Shown: positions 38,003 to 48,277, counted from the stretch's first letter. The stretch: 64,000 nt of DNA from Colius striatus (GCF_028858725.1 NC_084790.1:32777031-32841030); one strand, 5' to 3'. Translations and numbers: made by a program. The notes: generated by a model from the sequence alone, not told the origin.

Positions 38003-38445
38003 CCCTAATTAAGACCTGAAACAGGAGTAAGCAGTGAAAGCATGCTAGCTCGAACATACCACGGGTATTAAAATTTTTCAGAAGCTGTTGTAATTAGCTT
38101 GACGAAGAAAGTGGGGGTTAAAGAGCAGGAGAAATTATGCCCCTCTGCACTCCCTATAGATTGGGTACAATTACTAATTAATTTTGAGAGGAAGTGCCCA
38201 TACAAACACCAGCCTAACCCCGTGACATCAGTCAACATATCCAATACAACAAAATGATGTTACTCATCCCTCTCCTAGAGGTGATGAATAGCACTGCAGG
38301 GAATACATAGTGCATAAAACAATATACTTAACACCACCATGTGAACAAATAAACCAACACTGGGGCCAGTGACTAATTGAAGGAATACATATGAAGATTT
38401 TGTTAAAGCACAGTCTGGTCAGAGCTAGCATTACCTCAACTCTTT

Positions 38446-38468
38446 GAGACTTATATTGGGCACCAAAA
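38446..38468 (-). other. Primer-binding-site-like sequence of the ERV
   Basis: Minus strand TTTTGGTGCCCAATATAAGT, located directly after the decayed LTR end. Compared with the classical Lys1,2-tRNA site (TGGCGCCCAACGTGGGGC) it has lost the second half. Confidence 0.5.
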
Positions 38469-38909
38469 GTGACTGTTACCATTTAAGCCCAGCCATGAAC
38501 AGAACTGCACAACTACTCACCCACTTCTCTGCCTCCTGAAAGCAGATGGGGAGGAGAATCAGAAGAAAAAGCTAAAATTTAATGGGCTGAGATGAGGACA
38601 ATTTAATAGAATGACACAGGAGGAGAAGAAACAGCTGTAACAGTAATACTAAAAAAGGAATATACACTGAAGTAAGTACTTACCACCCGGAACTCAACCC
38701 TCAGTCCTGACTGAAAATCGTGGTTCCTATTGTGCACCTCTTGGCCAAACCCCCCTTGCTCTACACTCAGCATGACAGTCGGTGTAGTACTAAATATCCC
38801 ACCTCAGCCAGCCTGGGTCAGCTGTCTCAGATGTGCCCTCTCCCAGGTTCTTGTGAAAATTGACCCTATCCCAGTCAAACTCCAGACAAGAGTGAATGAA
38901 GAACTGGTC

Positions 38910-39770
38910 TTGTTTGGTCTTTAAGAGGCTGCCAAGAGAGGGTAAGGGCTGCCAAGACAATGTGAGGGCAAGGAAAAGCATTCTTATCTTTCTGTGTGTG
39001 AATACTGGATAAACGTCTATTTAATATGAGGGAACACTTGATGGCAGTTCTTGGAACTGGACTCTTGCTAGAATGAAAAATCAAGGAAAAAAGAGGCGAA
39101 GTAAATGCAAAGGCCCAGTAAATGCAGGGGTCCAGTGTTGATGTGGCTTCAAAGAGGCTACAAAGGCAAGGTGAAGGCAAGGAAGATCATTCTGTTCTTA
39201 CACCTTCTGTGTGGAAAACTGGGATGTTTTTCATTTGGGATTTTGACTCTGGCTAGATTAGATTAACTCATGAGGGATTGCTATGAGGTGAAGCAAATGC
39301 AGAGTACCAGTGAGGCTTTGGTGATGAGGCTTTGAAGAACAGCCAAGGGAAGAGAGAGGTTAACAAGCTACTAGTCTTTGAACATTCATTGTGAGAGCAC
39401 TTGCTGCGCTTACGTGGTATTGGAGCTGGGCTCTCACTAGAACACAAAACTGAGTGTATCACTAGGAAGCTGAAGAAAGTACAGAGGCCCTGTGTTGATC
39501 TGAAGAGGCTGCCAACAGGATTCTGTTCTTACACCTTTTGTTCAGGAATAGTCAGTAAAAGTATCCCATCTTGGACATGTTCTCTTGGTAGGAAGAGAGC
39601 CTTAGAGTTTCACTGGGTGGTAAAGAACAAGTAATGCCCCAGGTTTGGTGGGTTTTTTGCACTTGAACAGGCTGCCAAGAGAAGATGAGGATAAACAAAG
39701 AGCATTCTCTTCTTACTTTCTGTTTGGGAAACCTGGATGGACATTCTTTTAGATCTGGGCTCTGGGGAGA
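38910..39770 (+). repeat. Diverged tandem repeat array 1 (unit roughly 220 bp)
   Basis: At least four degenerate units. Recurring blocks: AGAGGCTGCCAAGAG, AAGGCAAGGAAGATCATTCT, GTTCTTACACCTTCTGT or ACTTTCTGTTTGGGAAA, and GGA.CTGGACTCTTGCTAGAA or GAGCTGGGCTCTCACTAGAA. Blocks start near 38926, 39144, 39503 and 39668. Spacing is uneven, so the array is old. The flank 39771-40130 holds no recognised feature. Confidence 0.65.
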
Positions 39771-40809
39771 CCTCTAGACTCATTAGACCTATATATTCAT
39801 TACAGAAGGAATGTGTTTGCTAGCCTTAAGCTTCTCTTAGGATGACTTAGAATGCCCAAGAAATCCGGGGTTATTAGCTTTCCTTGTACCCCAAGAGTCC
39901 TAATGCTCTCACTCTCAGCTGAGTCCAGTTCCCAAAGCGAAGATGTCTAACAATTGTTTCCAGCATTGCAGCTCATCTGGTGCCAGGCATGCTCTGGCCC
40001 AGACGTTCACAGGGAGATTGCACCAGGGGAACAACCATGGAACTAGATGGAGGGCAGAGCTCCTTTCTTTCCTCATCTTTGCCTTCAGCCCCTCTCTACA
40101 GCCCTGCTCTTCTCCTATATTTGGTGTTCCCTCCATTACTCTGTACAGAGAAGAAAAAGAATCCATACAGTTCATCCAGGATTTTCACAAGAGCTCAGAA
40201 AAGGTAACCATGGTCCTTGCCATGGCAGCTGTGCTCCTGTCTCCTGACAGGACCCCCAGCTCCTGCTGCTGGGGCTGCCATGGGGCTGCTGGTGGGGCAG
40301 AGCTACTTTCCTCAGGTCTGCACCACACTGCAGCTCCAGTGCTCCAGTCCTGCTGGCCATGTGTCTAGATACTCATACTTCCTGTCTGTCTGTCTGTGCC
40401 CTGGCTGCCAGGAGGAGACCCAGAGTATGTCATTCCTAGAGACCACCTGCACCCTGAGCAAAACTGACAGGCTCCAGGGCTTGTCATAGATCTTGAATAT
40501 GTAATACCACAGATTTGAGCTGGTAAAGAACACCAAGGTGAGGGGACACCCATCTGAGTCTGAGAAGGACCATAGGTAGTGAGGACAGTGGGAGGGCAGG
40601 GATAACTGTGCATAGAGCCTGAGCTGCCCCGAGGGGCCCCAGGTGCCACTGAGAAGTCTTGCCAGCAGGTAGCCCAGCACAGGGGGCACACAGGGGGGCA
40701 AGTGTTGCCGTGGGGGCAGAGGGTCTCCACCAGCCCCACTGCCTGGTTCTGGGTCTGCTGGCATTGAGTGCTGACGGCTACCAGGTCTCACGGCAGCTGT
40801 GCTCTGCAG

Positions 40810-40889
40810 GCGCTGCTGGAAGAGGAGTCCAGGGATCAGCTAGAGGCAGAAATGCGGCAGCAAGCCATGCTTGCCATCACCACCTTGAG
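40810..40889 (+). pseudogene. MROH-like exon remnant 1
   Basis: 80 nt with intact-looking acceptor GCTCTGCAG| and donor TTGAG|GTAGCT. Reads ALLEEESRDQLEAEMRQQAM and then LAITTL, the LQAM.AI type signature of MROH HEAT repeats. Confidence 0.55.
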
Positions 40890-41277
40890 GTAGCTGCCCA
40901 GTGCTGGGTTTGTCTGTCACTTCTGTGTAGCCCATAGTCCTGGGCCTGGCCAAGGGCATCCTGCATCCAGGCAGGGCCCATAGGTGCCACCTGAACACCT
41001 CTTATCTGCCGTGCTTGCAGTTTGTTGGAAGGCACAGGAGAAGGCAGAGGAACCCTGCAGGTCCCTGCCATGTCACAGCTCTTACCTGCAGCAGGAGGCT
41101 CATGTCAGGACCACCCTTTAGCCCAGGCTGTGCTGAGGAGGGAAGAGGTGCCTTCTGGCAGAGCCCCCTGCACATCCTCCATTCCTCTAGGAATTCCTGC
41201 TCCAGATGTCTGTGCCCACATGACTGAAGCATAGATCCTAGCACAACTGTCCAGCAGACCCTTCTCTCTCTTTGCAG

Positions 41278-41393
41278 CAAAGTGGCTATGGTACTGGAGG
41301 GCAAAAAGAAAATCTTAGAGGCCTGCTTCAGGAGTGTCTTCTTTCTTTCTCCAAAACTGGACATACCAGGCCTGAACAATAAGCTCTACTTTG
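41278..41393 (+). pseudogene. MROH-like exon remnant 2
   Basis: After CTTTGCAG|, reads KVAMVLEGKKKILEACFRSV then FFLSPKLDIPGLNNKLYF, the L.ACF.SVF.LPP....GL...LY pattern of MROH proteins. The 3' boundary has lost its donor: the sequence runs on as DANASYR without GT at the expected place. Confidence 0.6.
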
Positions 41394-41666
41394 ATGCAAA
41401 TGCTAGCTACAGGAGGCCCAAGTCCCTCCAGCCCAGAAAGGATGGGGTCTCAGCTTGGCTTTCACAGTCTTTATCCCTTTTTTATGGGCTTGGCCACATC
41501 CAGTGCTGCAGGCTGCTCTGCCCACAGCAGCTCATCTGTCCCCAGAACACTCCTGGATGCTATGAGAGAGCGTGGCCATCCTTCCTTGGTAACAGGTGTT
41601 CAGATCCATCTCTAGGGTGGACACAGACCACAGAAAGACTGCCACAACCCTCTGTCCTCCTTACGA

Positions 41667-41760
41667 ACCCTGGATGCCATGGACATGATGCTGCAGACAT
41701 TGATGCATCTCAGCTCTCCTGCTTCCTGCTTCATGGAGCTGGAGACAATCTTACAGGTCT
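41667..41760 (+). pseudogene. MROH-like exon remnant 3
   Basis: Reads TLDAMDMMLQTLMHLSSPAS then CFMELETILQV, the most recognisable MROH segment (TLDAMD.MLQ.L...SPAS...EL..ILQ). The expected AG before it reads ACGA, so the acceptor is mutated. Confidence 0.65.
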
Positions 41761-42564
41761 GGTCTTGGGGTTTGCAAGAGGTCTTCCTCACCCTGGAGGG
41801 AAGGGAGGATCCACTTGTGAATAGACAGTCCTCATCTCAGTGACAGGCCCTGAGCACATTGCACAGAAGGTGCCCATCTCCCTCGGGGAAGTCAGAGGTG
41901 GCCCACCACCCTCTGCTGGGAGTCTGCTCTTCCCTGGCTGTAGGCACAATGATATCCTCTCTGCAGCCTCCTCCCATGTCACAGCAAAGCCTTACCCACA
42001 GCACTTGTGGCCTAGCTCCATCCTCAGAACTCCTTAGGCACCACAGCAGTGGAAGCAGCTGGTGCTGGCTCTTCTCTTGTGCTTTCCTCCTCAGCTCTGA
42101 GGAGTCTTCCATGAGAATCAGGATGTGGGATATGAGAAATTCCTCACAGCTTTCAAGAAGACTCCATCCATATCCTCTTAGTGGAGCAGTCTACGGCTTG
42201 CTACCACCACAGCACTGCCTCTCCTCTGCTTCTGACCCACATGCACTCTTGATTGTCCCATAGATCTGATCTGTCCCTTCAGAGACAAGGCATTGCCTCC
42301 TCTTTCCTCTCTTATCTGAATAGCACCAGAGAACTCCAGCCATGAGGGTCATTTCCCACCTCTCAGTTATTCCCACAACATTGTAGTTGTGTGACTGCAC
42401 GCAGGGTCCTAGTCACTTTGAGTTTCCCAGGCCCTGAGCATTTGCACACCTACACCTGAGGCAGGTGCCTCTCATCCTTCCCGATCCTTCCTGATGTCCC
42501 TATTCCCTCTGTATGTAACTCTTTGCTTTAGGCCTCCTGCCCTTGCTGTGGGTTAGAACCTCCC

Positions 42565-42871
42565 TCAGCCATTGGCCTTCTTGGCCACCTGGGCACACTG
42601 CTAGCTCATGTTCAGCTGGCTATTAATACCCACAGGCTCTTTTCTGACAGACAGGTTTCCAGACACTCACCCCCAAGCCTGTAGTGTTGCATGGGGTTGT
42701 TGTGGCCCAGGTACAGGACCTGGCACTTGGCCTTGTTGAACCTCATGTGGTTGGCCCCAGCCCATTGATCCAGCCTGTCCAGGTCCCTCTGAAGAAACTT
42801 CCTGCCCTAAAACAGAGGAGACACCAACTCAGCTTGGTGTCATCAGCAGGCTGACTGAGGGTGTACTCTAT
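42565..42871 (-). mobile_element. CR1 fragment, left part, split by an LTR
   Basis: Antisense CR1 coding region: CAGCCATTGGCCTTCTTGGC, CACCTGGGCACACTGCTAGC and TCATGTTCAGCTGGCTATTA through AACTCAGCTTGGTGTCATCA and GAGGGTGTACTCTAT. It resumes after the LTR at 44171. Confidence 0.9.
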
Positions 42872-43244
42872 TGTCATGGTTTGACATGACAGCCTTTTCT
42901 GTTAAGGGAGAAGGGGCTGTAAAGATGGCTCCTGTAAGAAGTTGCAACTCTCCCCAGCTAAGAGCCAGACCTACTTCTGGGGCTGAGCCAGTTAGACACC
43001 TCCACGATCACTTTTTAAGAAGAAGCTGGAAGGGGAGGTTTCTTCCTCCATCTTCTTTCCTTCTTCTGCCCCTTCTTTTTCTTCTGGCTGGTGGTGGTGC
43101 AAGGAGCAGGAACAGTGAGAGAAACAACCATGCGGGCTCCAAGGTCAGTGAGGAAAGAGAGGAGGAGGTGTGCTGGAGCAGAGACTCCCCTGTATTCTGT
43201 GGAGAGAGCTGGTGAAGCTGAGATTTATTTTCATTTCTTTAAAG

Positions 43245-43350
43245 ACCCCGTATCAGCGGTAGAGACTCATTTTGATAATGAGCCCACATCAGGGGCAGAA
43301 ACTCATTTTGCTAAAGCTAGCCCCAAACCAGGGGCAACAATTCACTTCAC
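43245..43350 (+). repeat. Short tandem repeat of about 42 bp inside LTR copy B
   Basis: Three degenerate units, each containing a variant of CAGGGGCAGAAACTCATTTT, near 43255, 43288 and 43330 (the third reads CAGGGGCAACAATTCACTTC). Copy A retains fewer units. Confidence 0.6.
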
Positions 43351-43404
43351 TGTAGAGACAGGGGAAGTGATTTTCTTCTGTAAAACTATGGCCAGAGCAG
43401 GCCG

Positions 43405-43690
43405 TGTCCCGAGGAAGGGACCCAATATCCACAGCTGTAACTGTGGGGAGGAACCCACAACAAAGCGGCTCATTAAACTTATGCCCAGAAGAGGCCTTGT
43501 CCCGAGAGAGGGATCCTGTAACTACAGAAACTGCAACCGCGGTGAAGAACCCACGCCAGAGATATTCACTAAGGACTGTGTCCCGTGTGAGGGACCCTGT
43601 ATCGGCTGAAGCCACAGCTGCTGGGAACAACCCACACCAGAGAAGTTCATTAAGGACTGTGTTCCGGGGATTGACCCTGTGTTGGAGCAG
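43405..43690 (+). repeat. Tandem repeat of about 81-93 bp inside LTR copy B
   Basis: Units begin at GTGTCCCGAGGAAGGGACCC, TTGTCCCGAGAGAGGGATCC, TGTCCCGTGTGAGGGACCCT and TGTTCCGGGGATTGACCCTG. Each contains GAACCCACxxCA. The unit length is close to 27 codons and the sense frame stays open up to the stop at 43609. Confidence 0.75.
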
Positions 43691-44170
43691 GGGAAGAATG
43701 CCAGGAGTCGTCCTCATCTGAGAAGACAGAAGCAGCAGAGCCCATCTGTGAGAGACTGACCACATCCCCCATTCCCTGCCCCCCTGAGCTGCTGAGGGGG
43801 GAGGAGGTAGAGATATCGGGAGCAGTGAGCTGGGTCCGGGGAGAAAGGAAGGATGGGGGAGGGAGATCTTAAAGTGTTGGTTGTCATTTTCTCATCATCC
43901 TAGTCCCTTTTTGCTTTTATTCCATTCTGTTTCTTGTAGAATAAACTTTCTTACTTTCCTCTCTAAGTCGAGTACTGGAGTCTGTTTTGCCCAGAACTGT
44001 AATTGCCAGCGAGCCCTCCCTGCCCTTGTCATAATCCACAACAACCTTGCTTATCTTTTTACTCCCATTTTGCTGAGGCCTCTGCCATCCTAACGAGGGT
44101 GGGGGTGAATGGGGGCACTGAGCAAGAGACTGTCGTGGTGCTGCTGTGCTAGCTGGGCCAAACCACGACA

Positions 44171-44240
44171 TCTGTCTGCTCGTCTAAATAATTGATAAAG
44201 ATATTAAACAGAACAGGTCCCAACACTGATGCAGAATCAG
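44171..44240 (-). mobile_element. CR1 fragment, right part, split by an LTR
   Basis: Continues the CR1 antisense reading exactly where it stopped at 42871: TCTGTCTGCTCGTCTAAATA then ATTGATAAAGATATTAAACA, corresponding to the CR1 order ...CTCTATCCCCTCATCCAGATCATTGATAAAGAT.... Confidence 0.85.
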
Positions 44241-44809
44241 TGGGTTTGGCACAGCCTCACTGTCCCACACTCAAAAAAAATGGACTCAAAAGGGCTGCAC
44301 TCCAATGACTCAGCAGCAGTGCTGGCTGCCTCGTGCTGGTTCAGGAGGGGATACCTTGAGGTCTCTGCAGATAGGTTTCAACTCTGTTCTCTTTCCTGCT
44401 GTGGCAGTCTTCCAACTTTTGCAGAAAGACATCAAACTCTCAGTGTTGTCCCTGGCAACTCAGATCATGCTGACCCTGAGATCTTCAAGATGACAGCCAA
44501 CATCGAGACTGACCCTGTGGACACCCTGCTGCTGGCCTTGGCCAGGCAGAAGTGAAGAAAATGGCTCTTTTTGATTAAAGATGGAACCACACAAGATGCC
44601 TGTGGCCATGGTGTCCACACAGGAACCATCCTGAGTGTGATGAGCAGACTGGGCTGTTCCAGTTCTCTAGAACTGTGTGCAGGACAGCTCTATGCCTTAG
44701 CACACTCTGGCTCCATTATTATTTCCACTCTCCATTAGGCCTTCCCTCCAAAGATATCATGTTTGACAGGCAGAGCGAGTTGGAGTTCTGGAGAAGAAAA
44801 GGCTCTGGT

Positions 44810-45770
44810 GAGAACTTTTAGCACCTTTCCTGTACCTCCTGTGTTCCTCTCGCAGAAATGGGTAAGACTGAAAGCTTTTGGCAGCTCACATCTTCCCTTG
44901 GCAGCCCCTTCACTGCCCCACTAATGCTGGGGCTCTGTGGTTGCCCTACTGTCTAACTCTCACCTACTTCCTTAGCCTCATCCAGAGCCTAGGCCTCTGA
45001 ACACCAGTAGCTAGGACTGAAAGGTGTTGGTAGCCCTCACTTGCTCTTGGCAGCTCCTTCACTGTCAAGCAAACACTGGGCTCCTGTGTTTGCTCTTGCA
45101 CATTATCAGCACCATGATCACATCTCTAGCCAGAGGACAGGTCCATCACAAACTCCATCAGCAACAGCTCCCTAGAAAATGTGGCCAGGTCTGAAACCTT
45201 TGGCAGACCCCACCTTCCTTTGGCAGCTCCTTCACAGCACCACAAACACTGGGGCTCTGGTCTTGTCCTGCACTTATGGCAAAGCTGTACTATTGCACTA
45301 ACCTAAATCAGAATCTGGGTATAACAAGATATCTCATGGTCTAAAGCAAAAGTAGGTGAAAGTACCCAGGAATGAAAGCTTTTGGCAGCTCTTATCTTAC
45401 CTTGGCATCTTTTTCACAGCCCCCTCCTAACACCATGGCTTTGCGTTTTGTTTTCCACCTAACTCTAATCCTTTTCTTGACCCTCACTCTACCCTAAGCC
45501 CATCTCCAAAACAGAGCCATGCCAGCAGTGGCTCCCAGGAAAAAACGGACAAGACTGAAAGCTTTTTGGCAGCCCCTTTGCAAATCCACAAAAAATGGGG
45601 CTCTGTTCTGTATCCTGTACCTATATTGAAGCCCTCACCTAAATCCCAACCTAGCAAACCCAGGCCCCACAGGGGCACTGGCAGCTATGGCTCCCAAGAA
45701 AAAGTGCTCAGGACTGAAAGCTTTTGTAAGCCCTCACCTTCCCTCAGCAGCCCTTTCATGACACCCTTTC
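44810..45770 (-). repeat. Diverged tandem repeat array 2 (unit roughly 170-220 bp)
   Basis: At least five degenerate units with the recurring core GGACTGAAAGCTTTTGGCAG, then CTTCCCTTGGCAGC, CCTTCACTG and CACTGGGGCTCTG. Cores begin near 44866, 45017, 45189, 45372, 45552 and 45712. Reverse-complemented, GCTGCCAAGGGAAGATG matches the GCTGCCAAGAGAAGATGAGG core of array 1. Confidence 0.7.
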
Positions 45771-48277
45771 ATGACGCTGTTACACCAAACTCTTCTCCTC
45801 ACCCTATGATCCAAAGAATCCAAAATGGAGCCTTCTCAGCAGTTGGCTGTCTGTCTTGTACCAGGTCTTGGACATTCCAGTCTAAATCAGTTCCCAATCT
45901 ACTAAAAAAGGGAGCAGTACATTTAAGCACTTCTCATGGAAAAAGGCCTCCAGCACAATTTCTAAGTGTCAGAGACTTCATGACAGAAAAACAATTTAAA
46001 GCTGACATACCAAAAGTACAAGTATGCAACAAATAATGAAATGAAAAATTACTCAATAATTCCACTACGACCCCCCCAACTTTCCAAATTTTCTTGGTAT
46101 AGTTTGCTGGCTAAAACTCAGCTTCGTGCTGTTTACTTTGTCATTAAAGTATTTGAATACAATACTAAATTTCTGAAATTCCACACCAGGAGGAAGATGG
46201 GATCTTCTTCCACAACTTCCATCTTAAATTTTATTTTTATACTACAATCAAGGGTGAGGGAAAACTCATGTGAGGGGACAGAAAGGATAGAAAAGTGAAA
46301 ATTTACTACTGACTTCTCGCTGAATATGAAGAAGTGACTGGAAACAGAAAAAGATGATGTATATATACACATGTAAATATGCAAAGATAGAGCTAATATT
46401 TCTGTAGAGATTCCAATTTACAATAAAGGACGAAATTCACATACACATGTGAAGTCATACACATGGCTGTACAAAAATTCCAACACAATTATAATTCTAA
46501 TTTCCTCAATTATAAAGAAGTATGATTTATTTCCAATGCTCATACTGTCAGTTCCCTCTTCAGCACATGTAAAAACTATTAATTTCTTGGCCTTTTGACC
46601 AAACAAGTCTTTGTACATGCTTATAGTGTAATATCCTTTCTGATAATTTCAAGGTTAAAAACGACATCTGCAGTGTGAGCTGGAAAACAAGGAGTTTCTT
46701 TTCCAGGAAAAGATGTGAAAAGATGACCAAAGTATGGTATGGCTTGAGCAATGACAGCTTAACGCTTTTCCTAAACAAATACACAGCTAATGCTGCAGTT
46801 TCATAAATTAAAGAATTCAATTTGAATTATCCTGTGACAAATTTTTCAGTCCATTAATTTAATTCAAACTCTTTTCTTACTCAGACTTTACTGTAACTGA
46901 AATTAGCTTCACTTAAATAATACAGCTTTTAATTGTTAGTGCTTTCATCATAGTTTCTAACTGAACACATAATTGGACAATGACAAGACAATAGGTCTGA
47001 ATCTGCTTGTATGAATCCACAAAAGGTGGATTGGTAGTGAAATAAATAGAACAGATCTCCCGGTAGAAAGATATGTTTACTCTGGCATGTTCTATGTATG
47101 CTATATCTCAAAAATGGCGCTTTTTAAATGGTTTTGAAAGAGATGCAGATTGCATAGTAGGCATTTCACCTTTCTAACATAGCACATTAGGATTTTAGAA
47201 CCTCTTCCTTAAAAGACTTTGAAGATTTGTGTCACAAGGATTTTCACAACAGCAAATCATTGAAATCTAAACAAGAAGCTATTATAAAACTAAAATGTTA
47301 TTACGAGTGTGTGATGTTAAAAAATTGTACTGTGACATGCAAATTATCAAGGAAAAACCAGAACCTTATACAAATCAAGTACCTGACACGTCTACTAATT
47401 GTAGACCCTCTGCAGCAAGTGGTGAAATTAAAAGCCAGTAGTCAAAAGGGCACAGTTCAGTAGTCAAACAGATGAGCCAAACTGAAAAAATTTCAATTTT
47501 ATGCAGTTGCTCAGAGATCAAAACAGCAAAATCAGTTAAAACTTAATGACTGGGATTCTCAAAAATGTCTAATAAATTCAGAGTACAAGTTTCAAGGTCA
47601 CATCGGTGTTTCTGGAAATCCCACCTCTAATAAAACACTTGGTTTTGCTACCTGTTTTTTCATTTCCTATCCATCTTATACATCAAAGTGTCTGTAATTC
47701 TTAAAATATATTGTGAATATAAAAAATCCAAACTTAAATCAATTCTGAATTATTTACTTCACCTCAAACTTAGGCGTACTTCAAAGATCCACTACTACTT
47801 ATATATCTGAAGCATGACTTTGTTTTACAACTGCTTCTATAGCTACAAATTTGGAAACCACCTACAGCTTAGCATTAAAAAAAATAAACTGTTCAACAAG
47901 CAGTGTGCAAAGAATTTACAGTTTATGGTAACACCTTCCCTTTTTTCTGACCCTACCTGCAAATATTAACCCCCTGCTAAGAAACTATAACACAATTCTG
48001 AATGAAAGGACATATACTTCAAATATAAAATTATATTTAATCACTTGTGCAGATGTTTGGTCTACAGATTAAAACAGTTTTAGAATAAATACTTATATCT
48101 TGCTAATAAAAGCTCCAAGGAAAATAAAAATTTATCTGAGACATGCCCTGAGCTATCCAGCCTTCTTAATAGTGCAACGTTGCAGTGATGCATGGTTTCA
48201 CCCTGCCTTTTGCAAAAGAAACACAGCAACTGTCTAGAGAGCTCCTAAATAGCTGACACACCACAGCATTATGCACA
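45771..48277 (-). other. LNPEP 3' UTR and flank
   Basis: AT-rich sequence after the LNPEP stop codon; no credible gene. Minus-strand poly(A) signal candidates include ATTAAA at 48041-48036 and AATAAA at 46531-46526. LNPEP 3' UTRs are long in other vertebrates, so either could be used. Which one is real cannot be told from the sequence. Confidence 0.5.

Larger units (their letters stand above)
37724..38895 (-). mobile_element. Degenerate ERV fragment: LTR, primer-binding-site-like sequence, gag remnant
   Basis: Reading on the minus strand: an old family I LTR (about 38895 to 38476), then ACTTTTGGTGCCCAATATAA, which looks like a decayed Lys-tRNA-type primer binding site (TGGTGCCCAA), then a leader of about 450 bp, and then a gag-like open segment (38002-37724). 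The consistent order and orientation argue for a truncated 5' half of an ERVL-like provirus. The right end merges into the tandem repeat array. Confidence 0.65.
42872..44170 (+). mobile_element. Solo LTR, long ERVL-like family (family II), copy B
   Basis: A 1299-bp LTR starting TGTCATGGTTTGACATGACA and ending AAACCACGACA, inserted in a CR1. Flanking 5 bp are TCTAT (42867-42871) and TCTGT (44171-44175), a target duplication with one substitution. It has an AATAAA at 43940, typical of an R-region poly(A) signal, and no adjoining internal retroviral genes. The 5' end can fold (TGTCATG/CATGACA) and the 3' end likewise (TGTCGTGG/CCACGACA). It shares tandem repeats and an open sense frame with copy A. 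Confidence 0.87.
40135..44560 (+). pseudogene. MROH (maestro heat-like repeat) family pseudogene
   Basis: Scattered exon-like pieces in one orientation resemble the avian MROH family of HEAT-repeat proteins: EKESIQFIQDFHKSSEK (about 40150-40200); ALLEEESRDQLEAEMRQQAM (40810-40889, bounded by CTGCAG| and |GTAGCT); KVAMVLEGKKKILEACFRSV followed by FFLSP (41278 to about 41393, after TTTGCAG|); TLDAMDMMLQTLMHLSSPAS then CFMELETILQV (41667 to about 41760); and FPAVAVFQLLQKD (about 44390-44430). The order is collinear with the family, but acceptors are lost, frames break, and a CR1 plus a 1.3-kb LTR sit in the middle. Function of the family is poorly known. The family match is from memory; pseudogene status is inferred from the breaks. 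Confidence 0.55.

Noticed and set aside
39915-42263. Numerous overlapping frames of 60-180 codons between 39.9 and 42.3 kb
   Set aside because: Most have no recognisable content. Only the segments matching MROH signatures were retained, as exon remnants. The region is GC-richer than its surroundings, which lengthens chance frames.
43289-43765. A 158-codon minus-strand frame inside LTR copy B, and the plus-strand frames inside copy A
   Set aside because: These are antisense to the LTR. They stay open because the tandem unit is close to a multiple of three. The sense frame was kept as the finding since it lies in the direction of LTR transcription.
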